A DNA stretch of 64,000 bases, taken from positions 1,488,001 through 1,552,000 of the forward strand of contig NC_033568.1 in assembly GCF_001680005.1 (NCBI RefSeq), read 5' to 3'. Numbering within the stretch: the first letter of the stretch is position 1; each line of letters starts with the position of its first letter. The DNA is from Plasmodium coatneyi (Eukaryota; Apicomplexa; Aconoidasida; Haemosporida; Plasmodiidae). Made by a program: the position numbers and the translations under genes. The notes under the pieces are model-generated. The model saw only the letters and a program-made list of their open reading frames with translations. It searched no databases and was not told where the DNA came from. Positions 48,810 through 60,142 of this stretch are shown here, one piece after another.

Positions 48810-49106
48810 TACGGTTTTCTATTTTCTTGGTTCTGTAACCATTTCGGAAACAACAGTAGAGGAAGGAACGCAAGAAATAAAAAATCCAATGGACGCCATC
48901 ACTTTGATTCTGTAACAGATTATTCAACAAGGGACACATTCACAATGGACTCATCGGAAACAAGTTCCATGTTTGATTCTAATACGGTACGCTCTGTCCC
49001 ATATACTGCAACACGCAGCAGAGGAAGGACGAATACTGGAAAACAAAGGCAAAGGCAACAACATCAACCACAAAGAAAGGGAAACATACATTATCATGCC
49101 ATGTAG
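48810..49106 (+). pseudogene. Orphan last exon of a PIR (kir) gene
   Basis: An open 99-codon exon with stop TAG at 49104-49106. A good acceptor (C/T-rich tract ending CTTTCAG at 48809) precedes it and the reading begins with a Tyr codon in phase 0, exactly as in the last exon of the neighbouring kir gene. The encoded tail matches that exon in layout: Tyr-x-x-L/F-x-S-W start, basic RGRNARNKK, a Ser/Thr/Asp-rich middle with STRDTFTMDSS, and a basic Gln/Arg-rich stretch ending NIHYHAM. No extracellular or transmembrane exon lies upstream; there are only telomeric repeats, the 42-bp array and the helicase gene. It is therefore a gene fragment, probably a truncation at the cassette edge, although the exon itself has no disabling mutation. 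It could act as a splice-acceptor remnant or gene-conversion substrate (inference). Confidence 0.82.
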
Positions 49107-49155
49107 AACAACGTACACACATCATTAAATGGTGAGGCTTTCCCTTCCCCCTTAT

Positions 49156-50577
49156 TTAATTTTGCATGGGATGGTAAGCTACATTTTTCGTTGTTGGTTT
49201 ATTACTCCTTTGAGGAGATGGTTTTGGTGGTGGGCGTGGTCGCGGTCGTCGTCCACTATTATATATGGTAGATTCGTCCATAGAACCTACGGTTAAAGAA
49301 CTGCCCATGGTTGAACTTCCTATTGTGGAATTCATTTCTGTTGAATATGTTGCTGAAGTTAGATCAAAGTCGCTTCCAAGTGTTGTTCTTTTTTTTCTTG
49401 CTTTCCTTCCACCTCCGTTGCTTTTAATTTTGTTACTGATCCAAGAAGGTAGAAGATTGTACTTCGATAAGAAGGAGAAACGAAGGAAGGAAGGGGAAGG
49501 AAATATATATAGCATATACACATATATATGCTATATAAGTATATATATATATATTACATATACACTTATTTATATATGTGTATATGTATACATATATATA
49601 CTACATATATATAGTTATATACATTGTGGTAATTCCAGTTGTATGTACTTACTTTATATAGAAAGAAAACAAATGCTGGTAATCCTATGGTGGTAATTAC
49701 ACCCGATATGGCAACGGGGGTAGCATTAGAGGAGGATGATATACTATCTTCAGGTAGTGATTTGCATTGCAGATCTTTCAGTTCCAGCAATTTCTCACCA
49801 CATTTCTCTTTATTTTCGTCCTTATTAAACCACGTACAAAATGGATCACCATTTGTTTTACCTCCCCCCCCCGTTGTGCAATAATCATTCACTTTTGCAC
49901 ATGCTGTTTTAATGTTATCTATATAAGAATTATATTTCTCATCACAGGAAGATTCACTGTCCTGTCCTTTATAACTTTTGAGAGTTTCATAGTTGTACAT
50001 GTAGTGGAGTATTTCCTTCTTCTCTTTTAGCCATTGCCAAGAGACACTGTGCTTTTGAACATCACATCCATCTATAAGAAGTATCATCCCAATGGCTTCG
50101 TACACTTTGTTTATAATGTCGTTCAATGAATTTGTATACTGCGACCCAGATATGATTTCTTTTACCATATAATACAGTAAGTCACACCGTTCCCCATACA
50201 ATACATCGCCATCCGACACATCGGACGCATAACACCAAGCTTGCGTAATTTTTTTAGCACAATCCTCAATTTCCCGATATGAACCTAATTGTGTTTTCAC
50301 GTAGCCCACACTTCCCCCTACCTGGCTGTCCCTGCTGCATCTAAGTCCATATTCCTCAGCATTGTCAAATATTTTCCCTGACTGCAAGGTCTTCAGTAGT
50401 TGCTCCTATAAATTCAATGTGTAAAGTGAAATATATGTATGTGTGTTCCCCTACGCCCCCTTTTTTACTCCTAACTTTACTGTTCCATAAGCATAATATT
50501 GTATATAAGCAATATTTGTATTTCTACTTCGATTACAGGGTACAAACCATATCTGCTTTGTCCCCGCTTACTACCAT
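49156..50577 (-). CDS. kir: KIR-type PIR-superfamily variant antigen
   Basis: Three-exon model on the minus strand. Exon 2 is 50405-49653 (251 codons, acceptor TTTATAG, donor GTAAGT) and exon 3 is 49461-49156 (101 residues), both phase 0. Exon 1 is unsure: the best candidate is the 6-nt ATG-GTA at 50577-50572 with donor GTAAGC, giving about 354 residues. The predicted extracellular part is Cys-rich. It runs from a KIFDNAEEYGLRC start through WCYASD, ERCDLLYYM, WQWLKEKKE, CDEKY and GDPFCTWF, and ends in a transmembrane segment near the end of exon 2 (about ISGVITTIGLPAFVFFLYK). Exon 3 encodes a basic cytoplasmic tail (RKARKK, then Ser/Thr-rich, then Arg/Pro-rich) ending AYHPMQN. PIR proteins are multigene-family proteins, many of them exported to the infected-cell surface. 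No frameshift or stop is seen. Intron 2 (191 bp) contains a TA-rich microsatellite. It lies tail-to-tail with the orphan exon. Confidence 0.88.
49500..49620. repeat. TA/TATG-rich microsatellite in kir intron 2
   Basis: An alternating purine-pyrimidine stretch of TATATA, ACATATA and TATGTATA units makes up most of intron 2 of the kir gene (49462-49652). It is likely to vary in length. Confidence 0.8.
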
Positions 50578-51476
50578 GGTTTATGTACATGCTTCTTTGT
50601 ATGTGTATAATAAAATTTATGGTCATGATTTTTCCAGCACATTCGCACAAAGTGCATATGTAGAAATATTCGCTCCGTTCCCTATGATAATTATGAATAA
50701 GTGTATGTTAAAATTTTCCTTTCCTTTCCATTCCTCCCTTTTTTTCTTTTTTTTTTTTTTTTGCGCAACTCCCCCGTTGTACAATCGTAAGGTCTGTCAC
50801 TAGCCAGTGGCCTACCTCCCTAATGAATGTCCTGTGTGTCTTGTGCCGCCTGTTATCTAGGCGCCATTCAAATGGTTACCACATGTCATATACCTTTTCG
50901 TGGTCATTCCCATGGAGCGCCCGCAATTGGAGTAGCCTTTCGTGTGCTTCACCCCAGCCAGTCTGACTTATCCCGTCTGTCTTAATAATTCCTTTTTTTC
51001 TGTGTCCAAACGGAAACTTTTTTTTTTTTTAATTTTTTCAACGGAAGAATTGTAAGATGTTTCGATGTCTTTTTTTCCCCAACTTATTTCGCGGCACAAC
51101 GAAGGAAACCCCTTTGGAAAAAAAAAAAAAATGACGATGACGGGACGCTGTTCGCAATATTTTCGTTTAAGAAAATTAAAAAAAAAGTTATCCCCATGCT
51201 GAGAAGGTTGGCATGTTGTATGTTTTTTTAAAAAAAAGGAAAAAGGAAAACGAAAAAATGGGTACATGCGCATATATACACGTAGCCGTTTCAAATGCCT
51301 CGAGAGGGCCCCCTCCACGAGGGAAGACTTAAAAATGTCATTCAAATGTAGTGACTCATTTTTTTCTCAGTAAAGATTTATGAGTTGTCCATTTAAAGGA
51401 GCTGCACATGTTCCGAATTATAGTGTGTAGATCTTCAAGGCGATTGAAAAGAATTATGTTTAGCTCTGATAACCCG
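50578..51476. other. Intergenic region between kir 5' flank and membrane-protein 3' flank
   Basis: About 900 bp between two minus-strand genes: the kir promoter region and the 3' flank of the membrane-protein gene. T-runs lie at about 50740-50761 and 51019-51030 and an A-run at about 51117-51132. No gene recognised. Confidence 0.6.
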
Positions 51477-52517
51477 CTAGGGGATGTAGTTTACCGCTTC
51501 CTCTCCACTACTGTACTTGTGCTGCAAAGTGGGGGTGCAAATTGGGGGGTGAAAATAGAAACAAGCTAAAAGGGGAGCGCAAATGCACATAAATATGCAT
51601 ATGTATAAAGGCGCACTTATTCGTGTCTACTCACCAGGCGATTTTCCATGTGCTCTTTGAATCTGCTGTATACATATTTTATTAAAACTACAAAGGCGAA
51701 AAACACCAGGGAAGCGCAAAAGGTTATGAGGAATATCTTCAATAGGCTAGCGTGGGGAAAAAAGGGGGTAGAGAATTCCAAGTGATGTGTCCATTTAGTT
51801 AGGTGCATCTGCACATGCACATATATAGGCACATGTGTCCAATTGCCGTGGTTCACTCAGACACCTACCCGTGCGTTGAGCTCATATTCTTTAAAGGTTC
51901 TACATTGGCGTTGTCGGTGGTTAGGGGGGAGCCAACTTGGTGCCTCCTCTCAGATGAGTAACTTTGGAGGCCTCCACTTGGGCTGTTGTTGGGGTAGTCG
52001 TCCCTCAGGCTGTTGGTAATTCTTCGTAGGATGTCTGCAAAGGGGGAAGAGGAAAAAATAAACTGGACGGTTGAGCAGCCAAGTATATGAAAAGGTGAAA
52101 TGACGCGCTCTGTTTATTCACCGCAGGACAAGCTCTGCTGCCAAAATTTTAATCATTAGGAGGAAAAAAAAAGGAAGAGCTAATTTATGAATTATTTTTT
52201 TTTTTTTTTTTTCAAATTTTACCTTCTCTATTCTCTTCATATTTTAGGACAAACTTTTTAGTCTCCACTTGTTTTAGGTTTTCTTGGGTTTCCAATTCAG
52301 TATCGTCCAAATTTTTCAGATGGATAAAACTTCCCAAATTGCACGCACTCCCCAGGTCATTCATATATGTCCATCTCTTCGCCTTTCTTCCCAGCTTGGA
52401 CAATCCCTCCAAACAACCCACATTTCTCACGCCTTTAATTCCCCCCCGGTTCTTTAGCCTTCCCAAGTGTGCGAAATTTTCGGGGGGGATAAAGGCTGTC
52501 ACTTCTGTCGTATCCAT
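51477..52517 (-). CDS. Four-exon single-pass membrane protein, function unknown
   Basis: Model assembled from splice sites and phase: exon 1 52517-52223, exon 2 52034-51869, exon 3 51746-51635 and exon 4 51521-51477. The donors GTAAAA, GTAGGT and GTGAGT and the acceptors TTTGCAG, CGCTAG and TTTGCAG join in phases 1, 2 and 0, giving 205 residues. Exon 3 carries one strongly hydrophobic span (LLKIFLITFCASLVFFAFVVLIKYVYSRF) near residues 155-183. About 22 residues follow, so this is a tail-anchored or type II/III-like single-pass protein. There is no N-terminal signal peptide with the chosen ATG (52517). The N-terminal part is mixed Gly/Lys/Leu-rich with no known domain. An upstream in-frame extension exists but looks non-coding. 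Its position, between the RTEL1-like and large acidic genes, matches a single unnamed gene in P. falciparum (recollection). The protein is short and was recovered only by joining exons. Confidence 0.78.
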
Positions 52518-54235
52518 GAATTTCCTTTTCACAGCCGAGGGGGAAAATGCCGAATGAGTAAAATTTACGTGTGGCCTTTTTTTCTGAAAAATTAGTCCTG
52601 TGTGGGTGAAGGGGTGTGTACACATTCGTGACGGCACACCAGCGGATGCATAATCCAAAGAAAAATTAAAAAGGGTGATGCGGTGTTGTAGCAATGAGAC
52701 GACACGATGGTGTAGCGATAAGACAATGCGGTAGGAATGTATAGCGGAAATACACACAACATCCGCAAAGCGAAACAAAAAATTGAACAAAAGGGAAGTG
52801 ATCTTTTCGGGGGTTCAAAAAATTGTAATTTTTTTTCCATCCTTTTTTTTTCAACTTTCGCAAACATATTTGACGAGCCGAACGGAGGAACAAAATGGAA
52901 TGGCGAAAAAGAAAAAAAAATTAAAAAAAAATTAAGGGCAAATTAAGAGCAGTTTCTGATGGCTCATAATGAGAATAATTCTTCAGCACAAGTTGCATTT
53001 GCGTCATACTGGTGTAGAAGTTATAAAAAGCGATCCACTTCAAAAAGGAAAAAGAAATAAAAGTCAAATGAGCGAGTAGACGGATAAAGCGGTAAGAGGA
53101 TAAACACAATAGACAAATGGGAAAGCTACAAATGGGACAACTAACTGGCAACCACGAAAAAGAAGAAGACAGTTCTTTCCCCACTTCTTTTTTTGTTTCT
53201 CACTTTTTTTACTTGTCACTTTTTTTACTTTTCATTTTTTTTTTTTTATTCTCAAGCACCGCCATTCGCGCGTGGACACATTTTTGCAAACTTGAAAAAT
53301 AAGGGGATGCCATTTTTTGCCTGATTTCTTCTTCAGGTCTACACACCATGAACGGAAACATGGTAAGCGGATTTATCCTCCATGCACCCAAGCGGGCTTC
53401 GGAATAGAGAAGAAAAGGAAGATTATGCTTTTACGAACAAGTCGGTTACATAATTCGGCACGCTCGTGGGCACATGCACGCTTGGGGAATTTTTTTGCAA
53501 CAATTTGGATCAATTTTGAGGTATTTTTTGCCAAGCAGGGGGCAACATTTCACGCCACGAAATGTTAAAAAAATCGCCTTTTTTCTCCCCCCTTTTTATG
53601 CATCAAAAATATGAATGGCTCAAACAGACCAACGAAAGGGGGCCCCATAAAATACCCCCAAAATTGGACATCCCCCCCAGGGTACCGCACCGAATAAAAT
53701 TTTTTGAAATACGAGGGGTTAACAAATAGGAGGACTAACAAAATGACTGTGTGGACAAATCGGATTAGTAAAAGACTGTTTCGTCACTTCATTTGCTTGC
53801 AGATCTTTTTTTTTTTTTTTTTTCCCTTTTTGAAAAATGGCTTTCCACAAATGACCTGAGGGGCGACGAACCTACTTTGCGACAGCGCTAAAAAAAGAAG
53901 AAAACGGACGGACGGAAGAACAGATGGGAAAAGCGATGATTATTAAAGAAGAAGGAGCATCATTTTGCACATACTCATGTGGGGAACCAATCGGGTGGAT
54001 ACCACTATACCTTTTCAAAACCGCCATGAATTTTGCACCTCCAATTTTTGTGTTACGAAGGGCGGGATATTAGTTTCTGTCGGAGTTCCCCCTTTTTCGC
54101 GCGCTGCAAAATGTTATGTATCATTTTGAATTATATTAAGGTAAATAGGAGCCTTTGCGCCAGCAAGATTTTTGGCCATACGGCTTTGCGAAGGAGCAAT
54201 TTGCTGTTGTTTCATTAGGGGGGCTGAAAATAATT

Positions 54236-54295
54236 ACATGCAAAGGTAAAAGCAAATCTGCATGCAAAGCTACATACAAAGGTGCATGCAAAGGA
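54236..54295 (+). repeat. Five-unit 12-bp tandem array containing TGCATGCA
   Basis: Five contiguous 12-bp units start at 54236, 54248 (diverged), 54260, 54272 and 54284, with consensus (G/A)CATGCAAAGGT. Perfect TGCATGCA octamers occur at 54259-54266 and 54283-54290, 24 bp apart. TGCATGCA is a reported binding sequence of a Plasmodium ApiAP2 protein. The array lies about 1.7 kb upstream of the membrane-protein gene and 5.8 kb upstream of the large acidic gene. A regulatory role is inference. Confidence 0.8.
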
Positions 54296-55061
54296 GAGTG
54301 CACATTTTGCGTTAGTAGAAGAACTATACCTACTCCTAAAATTATCGATCGCAATTTGCGCAAATCAATATTTGTCGCGCAATGGGACATCACCAATAAG
54401 AAGAGAAAACGGTGGCAACACCGGGATGTAGGAAAATGATATTTGAGGGGTGTGCATGTAGCGAAGCTCCTTTGTAAAATAAAAAAAAAAATACAAATAC
54501 GCACACGGAGCGGTGTGTTCTGTTCCTAATAAAAATAAAAGAGAAGCACCTACCCCCGGCATTTCTCTCTTTTTGCACACACCCCAGGTGAACCTTCCTT
54601 CGGTTTTAGCCCTATTACCTTTGGCTAACATGATAATTGGTGATCGTCAGCGGATTTTTTTTCTTTTTTCGTGGGTGTCTGTGCGACATGTATGCTATTC
54701 CACGTGCGTGCAGGCACTCACTGGCACTGTGCATTGCCGCAGCACATTGCCAGAGTGCATTACCAATACGCACTGTGCAAATAATTAGGAAGATACACAC
54801 GGTGCACTAATTTCCACTTGTGGCGCTGTGCCTCTTGACTCCATCCAGGGGGATGCATGTGTAAAGCCTGCATACGCATCGCCAATTTTCAATTACAAGC
54901 CATTCATTATAGTTCGACTCGCCGAAATTTATTCGCTGCGCAGTAGCATGTTTCTACATTCTTAGGAGATTTTCTTCTTCGAGCCCTTTTCAAAATATTT
55001 ATGTGAAAAGGAGAGCGCCAGTTGTGTGTGTTGGGGTGTCATTTATTCTTTTAAGGCTGTT

Positions 55062-55092
<31 letters not shown>

Positions 55093-58000
55093 CCACTGCG
55101 CATAATAATAGAATGATTATTCGTATGACGGACGCAAATTTGTTAATTTAGATACCCATACGTAAATACACACCCAGTGTGAATGTTACCAAGTGTGCAA
55201 AAGAGTCCACGTAAAGATACACACATGGCACATGTGCCTGTGGAAATGCATCAGTGACAAAGGTCAGTCGAAGTGACTGCTCCTTTCTACTTTATTTTGA
55301 CTTTCCGTTTGTTTGCTCATTTACACACCTGCACATTTGAATAACTGCTCATCTGTCTGTATATCCCTTTGTGCCTTTACACGATTTGTACCTACCCAAG
55401 TGGTAGTTCCCCCTGGCATGCCTTATCAGGCGCACTCATAACACTACATTACACTACACTACACGTGGAAGTGCATCCATTCGTCATTAGAGTGAATTGC
55501 GTCCCTTTGCCCATTGGACGCCCCTTAATTTTGTTGCCGCTTCACTCTTACCTTTATGAAGTGTGTTTATGTCTGCCCGCATTTATTCTTTTGTTTTCCT
55601 TTCCATTTGCTCTGTTTTGGACGATTTCATCCCTTTCGTCGTACGTTCTGATACCACACCCTGATTTACGGGTAGGCCCTTTCTCACGCAAAACTCACTC
55701 TCGGGAAATTAGCCTGTTCCCACATTCCCTTTACACCACATAGGATAATTCGTTAGTACAGTAACAATTACACAGTGTGTTTGGAGCAGTGGGCCGCGTG
55801 ATGAATACGGCTTCTTTAGCATTTCAATACATAGAAATAACTATACGAGGAAGGAGGGTAAAACACCCCATCCCGTTTGTAGCCTTTCCATTTTTGCAAC
55901 TCGAACGTAAGCACTGCCAAGTTGTGTGACATACGAACGTATGGAAATCATTGCGATTGTTACGTTCCACAGCGGCAATACGTTTTCGACATTTTGTACG
56001 TCTGTTTTTTTGTGTGTGTGCTCCTTCACGTATATTGGGAAGAACTATCTTCAAACCGGAGGAGCTACCCCCCACACGTGCGCAACGCATACATATTTAA
56101 GGAAGTTACAAAAGGTACATATACACGTGCCGAGGGCGTAAGGTAAAATAATTAACCTGTGTGAATAGATGTACCTATGTGCAAATGCATGTACCCACAA
56201 GTGCAACGCGCCTTGAGTGTATATACACCGTATGTCAAAAGTACACATGTATTAGCACTTCTCTGCTGATTTACACATGTGAAGATTCTTTCATTTGTTT
56301 TCGCCACCGTCGGGATCCACTCAAACGGGACTCCTAAGTGAGCGCAAGGAGAGACCTATCTAAATTGTTGGCTCAAGAAAATACAACTCCCTTTTCCGCG
56401 AGTTGTAATGAAAATGCGTTTGGCAGTTATTTCAAAAATGCATTCGTGAGGATATATTTTTTTTTTTTTATCCCATTATACGTACATATATGAACGAATA
56501 ATTAGTATATGCCTTTTTTTTTTCCTCCCATTTGGTGTACTTTTTTTTTTTTTTTTTGGTGCATACGAAAGGTGTTCCTTGGCTTAATCAACAAAATCGC
56601 TTTTCACATTTTAAGGCAAAATTTCCCGCAACCCGTACCATGTGTACGTATCTATACATATGTATAGAAGCGAAATTTCCGTTTACTGCACACATGCGAC
56701 TATCTGCGGCGTTATAGACTGCACTGTACCCGCAAATTAGTATATGTGTACGCGAAAAAAAAAAAAAAAAAGCGTACAAGGACGTAAAAGGAGCACCACG
56801 TACGGGCAAACAAATGTTTGCACAAATGCACACATTTATGATCTATGAATATATATATGTATATTTTTTTTTTTTTTTTTTGACCTAGTCGCGCTTTATA
56901 TGAATCGTGTGTTCTACCACTCTACTGCCCGTTTTGTTTTGGGTCCCTTTTATGCGCACCTTTTAAAAAGCTACTTGAAGGGCAATTTTTTTTTAGTTCT
57001 GAAATTTCACCCGTAGAAATTAAGCGCGGCGGAAAATATATAATTGCTCTCCTGTACAACAGAAGGGATATCCTGTGCAGCTGAGTAAGTATGCCATGCA
57101 CATGTTATGCCCATGTGGTTGCATAGGCAAATGTGTTAGCACTTACATTCTTCCGACGTTAGGGATAGCAATTTTCTCCATCTGCGAAACTTCACACCTG
57201 CTGGTACGTATAGGCGTAGGTGTATACAGCGGTGGATATTCACACACAAATTGCGTCACTTTCGCGTCAACTAAGAGAATACACGGAAAAGAGAAACTAC
57301 CCGAGTGAAGTTTATTTACATCTGCCTTTTTCTGAAAATTTCTCCTAACCAGTAGGAAGTTTTTCCGTCATGTAGCACCTAACTTCTCACACCTGCATCC
57401 ATTTTTTTTTTTTTTTTTTTTTTACTTCTACTCTACCATTTTATGTTAAAAGAGTGTACTTAAGAATTCGAGCCATTTTGTTATTATATAAATTGTTGCA
57501 TTTGCGCAAATTGATTTATACAATGAGAAAGTTGTATTGTAGTTTACGTGATTTTCTTTTTTTTTTTTTAACCAAATTTATTGTAATATTTATGTGTGCA
57601 TGTATGTATGTACGTCCTGCAAGACTTACAACTAACAACTGCAGTGACCAATTCATCCGCACATGCACTTTACGGGGGAGTTACATACTAATGAGCATGA
57701 GTGAGGAGGCATAAATTAACTTGTGTGACTTGCACGCATGTGTATGTGTGTGGTGCATGGGCGGAAGAGCGCTTACCCATTCGTACATACGTATTCCCGT
57801 GCAACCCGACCTCGTTACACCATTAAGACGAATGAAGTCTACACTCACGCTGTTGATTATGAAAGACGCATAACTGCCCACATCTATACACATTCTGTGG
57901 TAGCAGGGATACATATATGTGTTGCTTTTTTTCGATGTGTACATAAGAATTGTCATCCCTTTTCCGCCCCTGTGTGTAACACAGTGATACATGCACTTTT

Positions 58001-59685
58001 TACAAATAAAAAAAAAAAAGAGAGTAACAAAATTGTAATTACGAAAGGGGGTGGTGACAGAACTGTGGTAGCGGATTCATAGTAACCGAACTGCCTCTGC
58101 CCATCCCTGAATGAACCAACTGGTGGTGTATGCCACATTGGACGTACTGTGCAAACGATTTGAAAACTTATTCTGTTGTTTTTTCGTGCACAATTATTTA
58201 TGCCCCTGTAGAGAACTGCTCCTGCGGCCACCACCACTGGTCCAGCTGCTACTCTTACGTAGAACATACACAGAGTATGCATGCATCACGCGGTATGATG
58301 AGTTAACTACGTTCATCGAAGCATGCAACACTCTCGCCCTTTTCTTATTTTCCGCGTGAAGTTTGCCTGTACAAATTGGCAGCAATTTTAGCAGCTTTTT
58401 TTGTGGCCTTTATTGAGTCCTTTTTTGTGTACTTCTTTGAGTATTTTTTTTAAAGTTTTTTTCCTACCAATAGATACACATAGGTGGTACCCCCTACTTA
58501 TGGTACACCTATTTTAGGCAACATTTATTTTAATATCCACATGTTTATATTTTGCTACGTAAACATACCTCTCCGTACGCATACATTTGTTCATTGTGTA
58601 GATTAAACGCTTTACCCGTTGCCAATTTGTTTTGACCTAAAGGGCGTAGTTACCGTTTAACTACCCGTGAACGAACAACTAATTAAAAAAAAAAAAAGAA
58701 TACAGAATGTAACGATAGCACAAAAAGGTTGTAAGGAAGAAAAAAAAATAATAATAATAGTAAAAAATTAGATATATAAGAATACATGTAAATATATTTA
58801 TTTTAGTACATACGTGAATGTTTCCAGTGGGTGCCATTTACGGGTAACTAAAGGGAACAATTTTGCTTTATGCTCCCCTAGATGCGTGGGCTACAATAAA
58901 GCAGTAGCCATATTATATCTATACAACTTTGCTCAGATTCCTACGCAACATAAAGGACGTAGGGGTCATGCCAACGCGTTCGCCGTGACTCCTAAAAGGT
59001 AGGAATACATACATATGTGCTGTAAAAAAAATACGAAGCGAAGATTGCCAGTGGAAAATAACCACATAATGTGTTTCAAACACAAAACAGTGCCAAGAGG
59101 AGATACGCCCACCTGTGCCATGCTAAAGCGAGTATTATATTATTCACATATACATAACACGTACTAGGGCATTTTTACATGCGTAGTGGGCGTGTTAGGA
59201 GTGCTAGATTTATCACCGTATGTTTATTATACATCCAGAGGGTAGTGCCATATCCAGGTCTCGACAACAGAAAAAGAGGTGCAAAGGTAGCAAGAACTGT
59301 GTATCCGTGTTGCTGGGCAAAAAAACACAACGAGGGCGTTGTATATATGAAAATACATATATTAGTATATACGTGTACAAGTAAATAGGGACGTAGGTAA
59401 CCGTGTATTGCCCGAAAAAAAAAAAAAAATTCCGTTGAGCAGTTAGCGGGCTGCCAGTGGGTACCTTAGAACCAAGATGGGGGAAAAAAAAAACACCCAA
59501 AATAGAGCAGTAGTATTAATAAAAAAAATATGAATAATAGAAATACATATGATAACAAAAAAAAAAAAAAAAAAAAATTAACAGTAATAAATGTAACATA
59601 GTAGTGTTACCTAGTATAACATTATGAGCAGCTCAATTCTGAGTGCGGAGTGAACACTCCAAGAATTAAAGAAAATCAATTCATT

Positions 59686-59815
59686 TGGTAGAACCCAAAA
59701 TAATAGAACTTATAATTCTAGATCTTACTTTTCAGAATCTGAGTTTCTAGAACCTAAATTTTTAGAAAACAAATTTTTACAACCCATTTTTCTGTAACCA
59801 AATTTCTAGAACCCT
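59686..59815 (+). repeat. Degenerate AGAACC(C/T)AAATTT-type short repeats
   Basis: Repeated variants of TCTAGAACC(T/C)AAATTT (at about 59690, 59747, 59774-59785, 59792 and 59804) spaced roughly 12-20 bp apart with diverging spacers, in the distal 5' flank of the gene at 60143. They are too diverged to be called telomeric, although AACCC/AACCT cores recur. Confidence 0.55.
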
Positions 59816-60142
59816 TTTTTTTGTGTTGTAAAAAAAGGAAAAGGGCGAGGGAACACAGAGGCTGAAACTACCATTTGTGGTTGCAGCGGCGGTGTCATGT
59901 CCTTCCCATCCGTAGCACGTATGTGTATGTGTATATGGTACATGCTTAAGTACCAACGTGCATTTGAGTGGTGCATAACCTTGTGTATCGGTGCGGTGTG
60001 CATCTGTGCATACGTGCACCAAGTAAGCGTATACACCTGAACAACAACGCTGCACCCATTGGGCGATTCCCTCGGGAAGCCCTCCAGTTGGAACAGAACA
60101 CACCAAAGAAGGGCAAGACGAAATCGGAAGATGAACCGGTGA

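Larger units (their letters stand above)
52518..60142. other. Very long (7.6 kb) intergenic region between divergent genes
   Basis: No coding gene accepted. Contents: a degenerate ~24-bp duplication at about 52676-52725; T-runs near 53808-53823, 55061-55084, 56862-56880 and 57403-57423; a 12-bp tandem array with two TGCATGCA octamers at 54236-54295; an ACTACATT-type short repeat near 55440-55465; an A-rich patch at 58685-58790; an A-run near 59560-59577; and degenerate AGAACC(C/T)AAATTT repeats at 59686-59815. The length suggests a long regulated upstream region and 5' UTR for the large gene at 60143. Non-coding RNAs cannot be excluded. Confidence 0.6.

Noticed and set aside
48810..49106. Orphan exon as the terminal exon of the RTEL1-like gene
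   Set aside because: The helicase has its own stop at 48108 and complete motifs; the exon tail matches PIR cytoplasmic tails instead.
52109..52128. Possible micro-exon in the membrane-protein gene (between an acceptor and a GTGAAT donor)
   Set aside because: Any acceptor choice shifts the frame relative to the next exon, whereas direct joining of exon 1 to exon 2 keeps phase 1.
54155..54439. Cys/Lys-rich 94-codon open frame
   Set aside because: Explained by the 12-bp tandem array; no ATG-driven context, domain or neighbouring exon supports a gene.
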